Positions 53,219 to 64,000 of a stretch of DNA of 64,000 nucleotides are shown here, one piece after another. The DNA comes from Campylobacter pinnipediorum subsp. caledonicus. GTDB lineage: Bacteria > Campylobacterota > Campylobacteria > Campylobacterales > Campylobacteraceae. The stretch's first letter is position 1. Every line of letters begins with the position of its first letter. The notes under the pieces are model-generated. The model ran no database searches. It was not told the DNA's origin and saw only the letters and a list, made by a program, of their open reading frames with translations. Both the position numbers and the translations under genes were made by a program. The DNA lies in assembly GCF_002022005.1 (NCBI RefSeq), contig NZ_CP017258.1:620001-684000 (forward strand). The letters run 5' to 3'.

Positions 53219-53254
53219 AAGATTGATATTCTTTAAGATATCAATCTTTTTTGT
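53219..53254 (+). terminator. Intrinsic terminator after the osmolyte transporter
   Basis: AAGATTGATAT (53219-53229) pairs with ATATCAATCTT (53238-53248), loop of eight, followed by a T-run. It separates the transporter from the convergent rsfS gene. Confidence 0.85.
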
Positions 53255-53257
53255 TAT

Positions 53258-53596
53258 TTAGTTTTGAGTATCTTTTTTTAGTTTGCTAAGTAGCTCTTCT
53301 ATATTGTATTTCGCCCTGTATTCTGGTGTGAAAAGATGGATTAAAATATCTCCAAGGTCTATAACAACCCAATCATCAGAGCTTTCTATGTTTAAAAATT
53401 CTTCCCCATCAGGTTTTAGTTTTTCTTTTAATTCATCATTTAATGACATTGAGTGTCTTTGTCCAAGAGTAGTGGCTAGTACTACAAATTTAACAAAATA
53501 CTCATCATCTCTCATATCAAAAGCTTGTATGTTTTCAGCTTTTTTCTCATCAAGTATGGATACTATTTTTTCAACTCTTGTTGATATATCTTGCAT
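53258..53596 (-). CDS. rsfS: Ribosomal silencing factor RsfS
   Basis: 112 residues. MRDDEYFVKFVVLATTLGQR and SSDDWVVIDLGDILIHLFTP followed by EYRAKYNIEEL are the RsfS/YbeB pattern. It binds L14 and keeps ribosomal subunits apart during slow growth. Its start codon overlaps the nadD stop by one base, the common nadD-rsfS arrangement. Confidence 0.94.
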   Translation of the reverse strand: MQDISTRVEKIVSILDEKKAENIQAFDMRDDEYFVKFVVLATTLGQRHSMSLNDELKEKLKPDGEEFLNIESSDDWVVIDLGDILIHLFTPEYRAKYNIEELLSKLKKDTQN

Positions 53597-54132
53597 TATT
53601 TTCCTTTGTAAAATTTAATTATATCTTCTTTTATGTTATCATTAAGTAATTCATAGCCAATACCTTCTCTTATCTCAGATGAGCTTATGTGAACATCTGT
53701 GTTTATCTTTTGAAGATTTTTTGGTATTTCTATTTCATCTCTTTTTGCAACTATAAATTTAACTATATTTTTAAGCTCATTATAGTTGTGCCATGTGCTT
53801 AAATTTCTTATATGATCAGCCCCAAGCAATAGATAAAAATTTTCAGGGTTGTATTTTTCTTTTAGATAAATAGCTGTTTGTATCGTGGGAACTGGTCTTT
53901 TTTGTTCTATCTCAAAGTCTGAAATTTCAACGTTTTCAAGACTTCCCCAGATGGATTTTATCCATTTTAGTCTAACATCTGGCGGTGCTGAAAAATTTGC
54001 TTTAAATGGACTTATGAATGTCGGCATTATGATTAGTTTATCTATGTCAAGTTCATTTAGTGCCATTTTTACAATGCTATCGTGACCTAGGTGAGGAGGG
54101 TCAAAACTTCCACCAAATAGTGCCAAATTCAA
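53596..54132 (-). CDS. nadD: Nicotinate-nucleotide adenylyltransferase
   Basis: NadD makes deamido-NAD from nicotinate mononucleotide, feeding NadE. The nucleotidyltransferase motif LALFGGSFDPPHLGHDSIV is at the very start and ISSSEIREG near the end. I start at TTG 54132, which has AAAGG eight bases upstream and puts the motif at the N-terminus as in the family; an ATG at 54186 would add 18 unrelated residues. 178 residues. Confidence 0.92.
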   Translation of the reverse strand: MNLALFGGSFDPPHLGHDSIVKMALNELDIDKLIIMPTFISPFKANFSAPPDVRLKWIKSIWGSLENVEISDFEIEQKRPVPTIQTAIYLKEKYNPENFYLLLGADHIRNLSTWHNYNELKNIVKFIVAKRDEIEIPKNLQKINTDVHISSSEIREGIGYELLNDNIKEDIIKFYKGK

Positions 54133-54209
54133 ATTAATTGCCTTTAATATATGTTTGTTTAATTTACATTTTTGTAAAATTGTCACGTATTATATCAAAA
54201 GGAAATAAG

Positions 54210-55226
54210 ATGTCGATTAAAATGGCTATAAATGGTTTTGGGCGCATAGGAAGATGTGCTGCTCGTATTATTTTGGAAAGAAATGATGTTGAGTTGGTTG
54301 CTATAAATGATACTGCAACAAGGGATTTGACTAGGTATTTACTTAAATATGACAGTGTTCACGGTGAGTTCAAACATGATGTTAGAGTTTTAAATGATGA
54401 TTATATAGAGGTTGATGGTAAAAAAATTAGAGTTTTTAGCACTAGAGATGTAAATGAGCTAGCTTTTTCAGATTTTGGTACAGATGTTGTACTTGAATGT
54501 ACAGGTGCAAATTTAACAAGTGAGAAATGTGAAAAATTTATACAAAACGGGGTTGGTAAAGTTGTAATGTCAGCACCTGCTAAAGATGATACTCCAACTT
54601 TTGTTTATGGTGTAAACTCAGACTCTTATAAAGGTGAGGCTATTGTTTCAAATGCAAGTTGTACTACAAACTGCCTAGCCCCTGTGGCAAAGGTTTTAGA
54701 TGATGCTTTTGGTATAGAAAAAGGTCTTATGACTACAATACACGCTTATACAAACGGACAAAGCATAGTTGATGCAAAATCAGCAAAAGATATAAGAAGG
54801 GGTAGAGCTGGTGCCGTAAATATAGGACCCACTACAACAGGTGCTGCAAAATCTATAGGGCTAGTGCTTCCACACTTAAAAGGCAAATTAAACGGCGTTA
54901 GTGTTCGTGTACCAACACCTAATGTTTCTATGGTTGATTTAGTTGCTACTCTTAAACAAAATTTAGACAAAGATGCACTAAATGAAGCTTTTTTAAAGGC
55001 CAGTGAGGGCGGACTTAAAGGCATACTTTTAGTTGATGAAGATAAGCGTGTTTCTAGTGATTTTATAGGTTGTGAGTATTCAAGTATAGTTATATCTGAT
55101 ATGTTACAAGTTATATGTGAAGATACTGTAAAAGTTCTTGCTTGGTATGATAATGAATGGGGCTATTCTGCTCGTTTGGTAGATATGGGTGTTTTAGCGG
55201 CTAAGTTTACAAAGGATAACAATTGA
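54210..55226 (+). CDS. gapA: Glyceraldehyde-3-phosphate dehydrogenase
   Basis: NAD-binding [14 protein letters not shown] at the start and the catalytic Cys in [31 protein letters not shown] near the end. I start at ATG 54210 after AAGGAAATAAG; an upstream frame opening adds 24 residues not seen in the family. 338 residues. First of the gap-pgk-tpiA-fabI run. In Campylobacter, which lacks phosphofructokinase in many species, this enzyme mainly serves gluconeogenesis. Confidence 0.96.
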   Translation: MSIKMAINGFGRIGRCAARIILERNDVELVAINDTATRDLTRYLLKYDSVHGEFKHDVRVLNDDYIEVDGKKIRVFSTRDVNELAFSDFGTDVVLECTGANLTSEKCEKFIQNGVGKVVMSAPAKDDTPTFVYGVNSDSYKGEAIVSNASCTTNCLAPVAKVLDDAFGIEKGLMTTIHAYTNGQSIVDAKSAKDIRRGRAGAVNIGPTTTGAAKSIGLVLPHLKGKLNGVSVRVPTPNVSMVDLVATLKQNLDKDALNEAFLKASEGGLKGILLVDEDKRVSSDFIGCEYSSIVISDMLQVICEDTVKVLAWYDNEWGYSARLVDMGVLAAKFTKDNN

Positions 55227-56424
55227 ATGGTATAATTTCTATAAAAGATATAGATATAAGTGGCAAGAGAGTATTTATAAGATGTGATTTTAATGTCCCT
55301 ATGGATGAGTTTGGAAATATTACAGATGATAGACGAATAGTTTCTGCCATACCTACTATAAAGTATTGTTTGGATCAGGGCTGTAGTGTTGTTTTAGCTT
55401 CTCATCTTGGTCGTCCAAAAAATGGCTTTGAAGAGAAATACTCAATGAAACCTGTTGTAAAAAGACTATCTAGGTTATTGCTTCCAGATGTTGGTTTTGC
55501 TAATGATGTTATTGGTTCTGACGCAAAAGATAAGGTCAGTAAATTAAAACCAGGAGAGGTTTTATTGCTTGAAAATTTGCGTTTTGAAAAAGGCGAAACC
55601 AAAAACGATGAAAACTTAGCAAAACAACTTAGTGAATTTGCTGATGTTTATATAAATGATGCTTTTGGTGTTTGTCATAGAGCCCATAGTTCAGTTGAGG
55701 CTATTGTTAGATTTTATGATGAAAATACTAAGGCAGCTGGATTTTTACTTCAAAAAGAGATTGAATTTGCACAAAAATTAATAAAACAGCCTTCAAGACC
55801 ATTTGTTGCTGTTGTTGGTGGTAGCAAGGTAAGTGGAAAGCTACAAGCTTTGACAAATTTATTGCCAAGGGTTGACAAACTTATAATAGGTGGCGGCATG
55901 GCATTTACATTTTTAAAAGCTCTTGGTTATGATATAGGAAATTCTCTTCTTGAAGAGGAATTAATAGATGAAGCAAAAAATATCTTGACAAAAGGAAAAG
56001 CTCTTGGTGTTAAAATTTATTTACCAGTGGATGTTGTAGCTGCTCAGACATTTTCTGCTGATAGCGCTATTAAGTTTGTAACCGCTCAAGAGATACCTGC
56101 TGGATGGATGGGACTTGATATAGGACCTGCTAGCACAAGGCTTTTTAGACTCGCAATAGCTGATGCTCAGACTATATGGTGGAATGGACCTATGGGTGTT
56201 TTTGAGATGGACAAATTTTGTAAAGGTAGCATAAAAATGAGTCATGCTATAGCTGAAAGTCATGCTACTACGGTTGTTGGTGGTGGAGATACGGCTGATG
56301 TTGCTCAGCGTGCTGGTGATGCTGATGAGATGACATTTATATCAACTGGCGGTGGTGCTAGTTTAGAACTTATAGAAGGAAAAGAGCTTCCTGGCGTAAA
56401 ACCTTTAAGAAAGAAGGATGATGA

Positions 56425-56428
<4 letters not shown>
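55223..56428 (+). CDS. pgk: Phosphoglycerate kinase
   Basis: The N-terminal [28 protein letters not shown] and the C-terminal [15 protein letters not shown] and [18 protein letters not shown] are diagnostic. Start is TTG at 55223, overlapping the gap stop as TTGA; the ATG four bases on leads to an immediate stop. 401 residues, full length. Coupled to tpiA by an ATGA overlap. Confidence 0.96.
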
Positions 56429-57905
<1,477 letters not shown>

Positions 57906-57915
57906 TTTAGAAAAA

Positions 57916-57942
57916 AATAAGTAGGAAAATTTCCTACTTATT
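57916..57942. terminator. Bidirectional terminator hairpin between fabI and the transporter gene
   Basis: AATAAGTAGGAAA (57916-57928) is the exact complement of TTTCCTACTTATT (57930-57942). An A-run precedes it and the convergent gene stop is inside, so it can serve both strands. Confidence 0.75.
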
Positions 57943-59254
57943 AAAATGATATATGCATATTTAGTGCTATTATACATAGTATAAGCGCCATAGGAACATA
58001 TAAATATCTTCCTATGCTATGCCATAAAAGACCTTGCTTGTTATCTGTTCCTGTGTTTATCTCTTCTAGAATTTCATCTTTTTTGATAATCCAAAACCAA
58101 GATATAGCACCTATAACAGCTCCGATAGGTATTATATAAATAGATACAAAATCCATCCAAGGACCCCAAGTTGTTATATCTTGCATTGTTACCCCTATAC
58201 CAAAGCATATAATACACAATGCGATTAAAATAGGAGTTCTTTTTATTTTTGGAAATTTGTGCATTATAGACTCAGCAACCGCTTCTAGCATATTTTGTAA
58301 AGATGATATCCCTCCAAAAATAACAGCTGTAAATAAAATAATAGCAAATATTTGCCCACCAGGCATATCTTGTAAAATTTTAGGCAGTGTAACAAATAAA
58401 AGCCCGGGACCACCTGCTGGATTCATGCTATATGCAAAAACAGCTGGTATCATAACTAAAGCCGCAACAGTGGCTGCTACCGTATCAAATATAGCTGTTT
58501 TTTTAGCCGAATCAACAACATCTTCATCTTTTGATAAATATGATCCATAAACTATCATTCCAGAACCTGTTATCGATAGTGAGAAAAATGCTTGACCCAT
58601 AGCCGATACCCATACCATTGGCTCTTTTAGTTTTTGCCAGTCAGCTTTAAATAAAAATTTATATCCATCAATAGCATTGTCCAAAAACGAAACCCTGATA
58701 GCTAGTATTATAAAGAGTATAAAAAACAGGGGCATCATTATTTTATTTGTTTTTTCTATACTTTTTGCACCAAAAAAAAGAGTAAGAAGTGTGCCTGCTA
58801 TCACTATAAAGTGAAAAGGAACTACAGAATATTTTGTTAGTGCAAACGACTCAAACCAAGTATTTATATCAACACTCATAAGCGAGCCATCTATTGATTG
58901 ATATAATGCCTTTAAAACATAGGCTATTATAACAGCATATCCTATTGCTATACACATAGAACCAGTCAGTGGCAACCAGCCTATTATTTTTCCTATTTTT
59001 TTAAATCCTCTTGAATTCCAAGCATATTCATATGAACCTAGTGTTCCTGTTTTTGCTCTTCTTCCTATTGCATATTCGGCTGATAATCCAACATATGAAA
59101 AAATAAGTACAAACAATAGATATATAAGGAAAAATACTCCACCTCCGTTTGTGCCTACTTTATAAGAAAAACCCCAAACATTTGCCATGCCGACAGCAGA
59201 GCCAACACAAGCTATAATAAAAGCCCAACGAGATGTAAAACCAACCTTTTGCAC
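57941..59254 (-). CDS. Sodium-dependent transporter (neurotransmitter:sodium symporter family)
   Basis: 437 residues, about 11 membrane helices. The N-terminal RWAFIIACVGSAVGMANVWG and GGGVFFLIYLLFVLIF are the NSS substrate/sodium site, and SLSITGSGMIVYGSYLSK lies in helix 6. Bacterial members take up amino acids with sodium. The short length with 11 helices is usual for the MhsT/Cj-type group. Substrate not known. Confidence 0.9.
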   Translation of the reverse strand: MQKVGFTSRWAFIIACVGSAVGMANVWGFSYKVGTNGGGVFFLIYLLFVLIFSYVGLSAEYAIGRRAKTGTLGSYEYAWNSRGFKKIGKIIGWLPLTGSMCIAIGYAVIIAYVLKALYQSIDGSLMSVDINTWFESFALTKYSVVPFHFIVIAGTLLTLFFGAKSIEKTNKIMMPLFFILFIILAIRVSFLDNAIDGYKFLFKADWQKLKEPMVWVSAMGQAFFSLSITGSGMIVYGSYLSKDEDVVDSAKKTAIFDTVAATVAALVMIPAVFAYSMNPAGGPGLLFVTLPKILQDMPGGQIFAIILFTAVIFGGISSLQNMLEAVAESIMHKFPKIKRTPILIALCIICFGIGVTMQDITTWGPWMDFVSIYIIPIGAVIGAISWFWIIKKDEILEEINTGTDNKQGLLWHSIGRYLYVPMALILCIIALNMHISF

Positions 59255-59390
59255 ATCAATCCTTTTAAGTTATTAATGTATCTGATTATACTTTTTAAAA
59301 CTTTAATGCTTCTTAATTATTTTGTTATGCTTTTGATATTATTTATATAATAATTTGGATAAAATAAAATTTTACAACTAAGGATTAAAA

Positions 59391-60710
59391 TTGGAATTAT
59401 CTTTAAAAAAACTAGCAATACCTATATTTTTTGATATATTTTTGCATTTTATAACTCTTGTTATCAATACCTATATGGTTTCTAAGGTTAGTATAGGTCT
59501 TGTTGGTTCTATGGGTGCTGGAAATCAAGTCATGGATTTTTTTATGGCTATTTTTAGCTTTTTAAGTGTTGGGTGTTCTATAGTTGTAGCACAAGCAATA
59601 GGAGCAAAAAAATTAAAATTAGCAAGAGAAATAATACATACAACCATAAGTTTTAATACAATTTTGGGTATCTTTTTTGCCTGTTTTGTGTATTTTTTTG
59701 GATTTGAAATTTTAGATATTTTAAATATCCCAGATGAGTTAAGAAATGAAAGCCACACCTATCTTCATATGCTTGGTATAGCTCTTTGTTTTGATGGTAT
59801 AGGTATGACATTAGCGTCTATTTTAAGAGTTTATAACCGTGCTTTTTTGGTTATGTTTGTATCTTTTGTTATGAATATAATAACTCTTATTGGAAATGCT
59901 ATTGTTCTTTTTGGATTGATAGATGGATTTGATTATGGGCTTTATGGTGTTGCTGTTTCTACTATAATAGGGCGATTTGTTGGAGTTTTATTGCTTATAT
60001 TTATTTTATATAAGATAGCAAAGATAAGAATTTATATAAGTAGATTGTTTGTTTTGTCATTTGATAAATTAAAGATGATTTTAAAAATAGGGCTTCCTAG
60101 TGCTGGAGAGCATCTTCTTTGGCTTGGTCAGTATATGGTAGCTTTTTCATTTGTCGCTAGTATGGGATCTAATGAGCTTTCTGTTCAGACTATTTTTATG
60201 CAACTTACGCTTTTATTGCTTCTTTGTGGTGCTAGTATAAGTATGGCAAATGAGGTTATTGTTGGTCGTTTGATTGGATCTAAGGAGTTTGATAGGGCTT
60301 ATACCCATACTTTCAGGTCTTTAAAAATAGGAATTTTATTTACGATAATAGCTGTTATGATTGTTTTTATTTTAAAAGATAAAATTATGTTTGAGTTTGG
60401 GTTAAGTGATGAGCTTAAAAGTATAATGTTACCTTTGTTTTTTCTATCCATAGTCCTTGAAGTCGGCAGGACATTTAATATAGTTATAGTAAATGCATTG
60501 CGTGCTACAGGCGATGCAAATTTTCCGTTTATTACCGGTTTTATATTTATGTGGTGTGTTAGTTTACCACTGGGGTATTTTTTAGGTATATATCTTAAAT
60601 TTGGGATAATTGGTATTTGGCTTGGCTTTTTGGCTGATGAGTGGCTTAGAGGTATTGTAAATACATTGCATTTTAGAAGTAGAAAATGGCAATCAAAACG
60701 ACTTGTGTAA
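59391..60710 (+). CDS. MATE-family multidrug/sodium efflux transporter
   Basis: 439 residues with 12 membrane helices in two halves; IPIFFDIFLHFITLVINTYM and SMGAGNQVMDFFMAIFSFLS in the first half and IGLPSAGEHLLWLGQYMVAF in the second are typical MATE sequences. The start is TTG at 59391 with AAGGA 6 bases before it. It expels cationic compounds in exchange for ions. The next gene begins 25 bases inside its end. Confidence 0.88.
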   Translation: MELSLKKLAIPIFFDIFLHFITLVINTYMVSKVSIGLVGSMGAGNQVMDFFMAIFSFLSVGCSIVVAQAIGAKKLKLAREIIHTTISFNTILGIFFACFVYFFGFEILDILNIPDELRNESHTYLHMLGIALCFDGIGMTLASILRVYNRAFLVMFVSFVMNIITLIGNAIVLFGLIDGFDYGLYGVAVSTIIGRFVGVLLLIFILYKIAKIRIYISRLFVLSFDKLKMILKIGLPSAGEHLLWLGQYMVAFSFVASMGSNELSVQTIFMQLTLLLLLCGASISMANEVIVGRLIGSKEFDRAYTHTFRSLKIGILFTIIAVMIVFILKDKIMFEFGLSDELKSIMLPLFFLSIVLEVGRTFNIVIVNALRATGDANFPFITGFIFMWCVSLPLGYFLGIYLKFGIIGIWLGFLADEWLRGIVNTLHFRSRKWQSKRLV

Positions 60711-61330
60711 ACTTTTGTGATTTTGTTGTAGAGCTAAAATTTAAATCAAATGTCAAATATCTTAGACTAAAAATAGACAATAATGCAAAAATAACTTGTT
60801 CTTTACCGTATAAAACAACAAATAAAAGGGCTATGGAATTTTTAAATGAAAATAGACAATGGCTTATTGATACACATAAAAAAGTAGTTTTAAAAAAAAT
60901 TAAAGATGATGAGTTTTATTATCTTGGTGAAATATATAAGATAAAAATAGATCAAAATATAAAAGAGATTTTGTTTAAAGATAATGAAATTTTTATAAAA
61001 GATAAAAAAATGCTTGAAAATTTTAAAAGAGAAAAATTTCAAGAAATTTCATATTTTTTTATAGATAAATTTATGCCTTTTATAAATAGAAAAATAAATC
61101 ATGTAAGTATAAAAAACATGAATACAAGGTGGGGAAGTTGTAATCATAAAAAAGGCTATATTAATCTAAATTTAAAACTCATCCATAAAAAAATAGAGCT
61201 TATAGAATATGTAGTTTTGCATGAATTAACTCATCTTATATATCCAAATCATAAAATGGAATTTTATAAATTTATTGAAAATATAATGCCTGATTTTAGA
61301 CAAAGAGAAAAGAGTTTAAAAAATATTTAA
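60686..61330 (+). CDS. YgjP/M48-like (DUF45) metal-dependent hydrolase
   Basis: 214 residues. The zinc motif is VVLHELTHLIYPNH (HExxH with a third His), preceded by MNTRWGSCNHKKGYINLN, the conserved SprT/DUF45 block. The N-terminal half (VKYLRLKIDNNAKITCSLPY) is the family beta domain. Predicted cytoplasmic metallopeptidase of unknown target. It overlaps the MATE gene by 25 bases. Confidence 0.88.
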   Translation: MAIKTTCVNFCDFVVELKFKSNVKYLRLKIDNNAKITCSLPYKTTNKRAMEFLNENRQWLIDTHKKVVLKKIKDDEFYYLGEIYKIKIDQNIKEILFKDNEIFIKDKKMLENFKREKFQEISYFFIDKFMPFINRKINHVSIKNMNTRWGSCNHKKGYINLNLKLIHKKIELIEYVVLHELTHLIYPNHKMEFYKFIENIMPDFRQREKSLKNI

Positions 61331-61434
61331 ACCTTTATTTTTTAGTATTAATATGTTTAAGTTTGATAATTTTAATTTATATTATTTTTTATGATGTTTA
61401 TTAATTTGTGATTGTAGAGTTGCAAAAAGTAACT

Positions 61435-62775
61435 CTACATCCAATCAAGTACCTTTGTTATATCTTTTGTGTAAAAGCATTTTAACCCTTGTGTTTCAAG
61501 TGGTTTTGTAGGTATTATTGCGTTTTTAAATTTTTGCGTTTTTGCCTCTTTTAGGCGTTGGTCTATGTTAAATACATCTCTTATTTCGCCGTTTAAACTA
61601 AGTTCTCCTATAAATACACTCTCTTTGCTGATAGGTCTATTTCTAAAACTTGATATTATTGCTGCAACTACAGCTAAATCAGCTGCCGTTTCTGTTATCT
61701 TCACACCTCCTGAAACATTTATAAAAACATCATAGTGCCCAAGTGGAATTTCAAGTTTTCTTTCAAGTAGCGCTAAAAGCATATCTAAACGATTTTTTTC
61801 ATATCCGGTCGAGCTTCTTTTTGGGTATGCACTTTCACAAACTAGTGCTTGAATTTCAACACTTAAAGCACGCGAACCTTCCATTATTATGGTTATTGCA
61901 CTTCCACTTATCGCACTTCCTCTTGTAAAAAATTTGCTTGAAATTTCTGTAGCACTAACAAGTCCATTTTTACTCATTTCAAAGATTCCAACCTCACTTG
62001 TTGAACCAAAGCGATTCTTAAATCCCCTTAGCATTCTTAGCTCTCTTGATGCATCACCTTCAAAATACAACACTACATCAACCATATGTTCAAGCACTCT
62101 AGGCCCAGCTATAGAGCCTTCTTTTGTTATGTGACCTATGATAAAAACAGAGATATTTTCATTTTTAGCAAGTCTCATAAGCTCAAATGTTATCTCTCTA
62201 ACTTGTGAGATTGAGCCGGGTGCCGAGTTTATATTTTCGCTATATAGTGTTTGAATAGAGTCTATTATTAGAATTTTATATTCGCTTTTTTTGACTTCTG
62301 CTATTATGTTTTCTACTATAATTTCAGTTAAAAGATATAAATTTTTATCTATTGCGTTTAGTCTATCTGCTCTTAATTTTATTTGTGAAGCACTCTCTTC
62401 ACCGCTTACATAAAGTGTTTTTTTACCATCTTTTGAAAGATTTGAGGCTATTTTAAGAAGTAAGGTTGATTTGCCTATGCCCGGACTTCCGCCTATTAAT
62501 ACCAAAGAGCCTTCAACTACTCCTCCTCCAAGGACCAAATCAAGCTCAAAATCACCAGTGCTAAATCTATTTATGCTTTCTATTTCTATCTTGTCAATGC
62601 TTACAGCTTTTGTGTTTTGTGTGATTAGTTTTGAAAGTTCTTGTGTGGTTTTGATTTGCTCTTTGCTTAATTCTACAAAGCTATCCCAAGCTCCGCAATT
62701 TGGACATTTTCCTATCCATTTGCTTTGTTGATTTCCACAAGCTTGACACTCAAATACACTTTTTGATTTAGCCAT
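61435..62775 (-). CDS. radA: DNA repair/recombination protein RadA
   Basis: 446 residues: zinc finger CQACGNQQSKWIGKCPNCGAW at the start (in two Cys pairs), Walker A GGSPGIGKSTLLLKI, Walker B ILIIDSIQTLYS, the KNRFG motif, and a C-terminal Lon-like domain (DVFINVSGGVKITETAADLA). RadA is a branch-migration helicase in recombinational repair. Full length. Confidence 0.96.
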   Translation of the reverse strand: MAKSKSVFECQACGNQQSKWIGKCPNCGAWDSFVELSKEQIKTTQELSKLITQNTKAVSIDKIEIESINRFSTGDFELDLVLGGGVVEGSLVLIGGSPGIGKSTLLLKIASNLSKDGKKTLYVSGEESASQIKLRADRLNAIDKNLYLLTEIIVENIIAEVKKSEYKILIIDSIQTLYSENINSAPGSISQVREITFELMRLAKNENISVFIIGHITKEGSIAGPRVLEHMVDVVLYFEGDASRELRMLRGFKNRFGSTSEVGIFEMSKNGLVSATEISSKFFTRGSAISGSAITIIMEGSRALSVEIQALVCESAYPKRSSTGYEKNRLDMLLALLERKLEIPLGHYDVFINVSGGVKITETAADLAVVAAIISSFRNRPISKESVFIGELSLNGEIRDVFNIDQRLKEAKTQKFKNAIIPTKPLETQGLKCFYTKDITKVLDWM

Positions 62776-62870
62776 TTTATCTACCTTTTTTTGTTTGGGT
62801 GTTGTAGATTGAAGGATGAAATACTTAAAATATCTTATCCTTTTTTTGTTTTTATGGTTTAAATTAGATT

Positions 62871-63737
62871 TTATTCAAATATAGCATCTAAAAGTTTATC
62901 CAAAAACTCATCTGGATCAAATTTTATCAAATCATCAACACCTTCGCCAATACCTATGTATAAAATAGGGAGTTCAAGTTCTCTTGCTACTCCAAATAAA
63001 GCTCCACCTTTTGGTGTTCCATCAAGTTTTGTTATGATGACTCCATTTAGTGATACTATCTCATTAAAGGCTTTTGCTTGTTCAACACCAGCATTTCCTT
63101 GTGTTCCATCTAGTATCAAAATTTTTCTATGAGGTGCTTTTTCGTAAGCTTTTGTACTAATTCTGATTATTTTGCTAAGTTCATTTGCTAAGTTTTTTTG
63201 ATTTTGAAGTCTTCCAGCGGTATCTAACACGACTCTATCTATATTTTTTGCTATTGCTGAACTTATTGTATCAAATGCAACAGCTGATGGATCGTGTCCT
63301 TGTTGAGTAGCTACTATAGGAATATCTAATTTTATTGCCCATTGTCTAATTTGTTCTATTGCACCGGCTCTAAAAGTATCACAAGCTCCAAGTATCACGC
63401 TTTTTTTATTTTTTTTATATAAATTTGTTAGTTTTGCTATAGTTGTTGTTTTTCCAGCACCATTTACGCCAAGTATCAAATCAACAAAAGGTTTATCATC
63501 GGCTATAGAGTTATCTTTTTCATATATAAAATAACTACTCATAACACGCTTCAAATCATCTCTTTTTACCTCTTCTTGTGGTGGTAAATAATATATAATT
63601 TCTTCAATTATCTCATAAGCTACATCGGCTTCTAAAAGTAATTCTTCAAGTAATTCTTTGGTTATTTTTTTGTTTTCTTTTGTTTTATTGATAATTTTAA
63701 ATGTTTTTTCAAAACCCTTTTTTAAAAAATCTATCAT
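62871..63737 (-). CDS. ftsY: Signal recognition particle receptor FtsY
   Basis: 288 residues, NG domain only, without the long acidic A domain of E. coli FtsY. G1 is GVNGAGKTTTIAKL, then DTFRAGAIEQIRQW, DTAGRLQNQKNL and TKLDGTPKGGALFGV. It docks SRP-ribosome complexes at the membrane. Overlaps the thioredoxin-like gene by 4 bases, as in related genomes. Confidence 0.95.
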   Translation of the reverse strand: MIDFLKKGFEKTFKIINKTKENKKITKELLEELLLEADVAYEIIEEIIYYLPPQEEVKRDDLKRVMSSYFIYEKDNSIADDKPFVDLILGVNGAGKTTTIAKLTNLYKKNKKSVILGACDTFRAGAIEQIRQWAIKLDIPIVATQQGHDPSAVAFDTISSAIAKNIDRVVLDTAGRLQNQKNLANELSKIIRISTKAYEKAPHRKILILDGTQGNAGVEQAKAFNEIVSLNGVIITKLDGTPKGGALFGVARELELPILYIGIGEGVDDLIKFDPDEFLDKLLDAIFE

Positions 63738-64000
63738 TTAATAGCCTTTAAGATATCGGTTTCTAACATCTCTTCAGGAACAAGACCAGTATATGTTATA
63801 GCGTGTTCGCCATTTGGTTTATAAAGTATAGAAAACGGAAGACCTATAACACCACCTATTGCTTTTTCAAGTAAAAAATTTTCACTTCCTATTGCAATAT
63901 CATATTTTACTCTATAGCTATCAGCAAATTTTTTCATCTCATCGGCTTGTTTGTTTTCTAATAAAACACCTATTATGTTTAGTTCTTTTTTAAATTTATC
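63734..64000 (-). CDS. Thioredoxin/TlpA-like protein, partial (5' end beyond the window)
   Basis: The frame is open from the window edge and ends four bases inside ftsY. Visible residues include KKELNIIGVLLENKQADEMK, YRVKYDIAIG, the cis-proline segment GVIGLPFSILYKPNGEH and TYTGLVPEEML, which together form the C-terminal part of a TlpA/ResA-type thioredoxin fold. The CxxC motif would be upstream, outside the window, so redox function cannot be confirmed. Confidence 0.8.
   Translation of the reverse strand, partial: DKFKKELNIIGVLLENKQADEMKKFADSYRVKYDIAIGSENFLLEKAIGGVIGLPFSILYKPNGEHAITYTGLVPEEMLETDILKAIK

Overview
The window is AT-rich bacterial chromosome from a Campylobacter species. Support comes from epsilonproteobacterial gene blocks (nadE / lpxK / thrC / kdsB; helicase / truB / csrA / ispE / smpB; flgB / flgC / fliE / class B PBP; uvrC / DciA-like / guaA; gap / pgk / tpiA / fabI), a sigma54-type promoter before flgB, and a poly-G tract inside a restriction-modification gene. 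Presence of nikR, nhaD, a Zot-type filamentous prophage and a DUF1561 protein points away from C. jejuni and towards the fetus/hyointestinalis/concisus side of the genus, but species cannot be fixed from the sequence alone.

Layout. 1-3.5 kb: tRNA-Arg, a 56-residue small protein, hypF, a frame-broken nikR and a YgbA-type gene (nickel/hydrogenase maturation and nitrosative stress). 3.5-5.3 kb: sparse DNA with one methyltransferase. 5.3-10.3 kb: leftward block kdsB-thrC-lpxK-DegT-like-nadE (lipid A/KDO, threonine, NAD). 10.4-11.3 kb: metallo-hydrolase, then tRNA-Gln and initiator tRNA-fMet. 11.26-20.48 kb: an integrated filamentous phage (inovirus) carrying a tyrosine integrase, an HUH Rep, its own secretin, a Zot ATPase, a pIII-like adsorption protein, small membrane proteins, a pVIII-like coat protein, a candidate ssDNA-binding protein, a divergent regulator, a nuclease-like cargo gene and a RelE/YafQ toxin-antitoxin pair. 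It sits in the 3' half of tRNA-fMet. The right junction carries a displaced fMet 3' half plus the tail of a second integrase, so this site has been used at least twice.

20.7-41.5 kb is mostly core genome: truD, thiL, a TauE-type transporter, tRNA-Asn, a decayed restriction nuclease, the helicase-to-smpB operon, flagellar rod genes and a PBP, a two-gene signalling cassette in which both partners look catalytically degenerate, uvrC, a DciA-like gene, a small LptM-like lipoprotein, nhaD and guaA. 41.5-48.5 kb is accessory: decayed gene debris, a secreted DUF1561 (leptospiral virulence-modifying type) putative lectin-toxin, and a single-chain restriction-modification-specificity enzyme with a G10 tract exactly between its two target-recognition domains. 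48.6-64 kb returns to housekeeping genes: selO, a uracil-DNA glycosylase family gene, an OpuC-like osmolyte transporter, rsfS/nadD, gap-pgk-tpiA-fabI, transporters, radA, ftsY and a partial thioredoxin-like gene.

The most notable points are: (1) the G10 tract, where one base lost or gained ends the protein immediately after the first target-recognition domain, predicting a switch in DNA specificity rather than simple on/off; (2) the DUF1561 putative exotoxin in decayed accessory DNA; (3) the nested inovirus site in the initiator tRNA gene; (4) the A8-tract frameshift in nikR; (5) the degenerate hybrid-kinase/HPt pair; (6) a DegT-fold protein without the PLP-binding lysine. All functional statements are from sequence reading and family knowledge; no searches were run.
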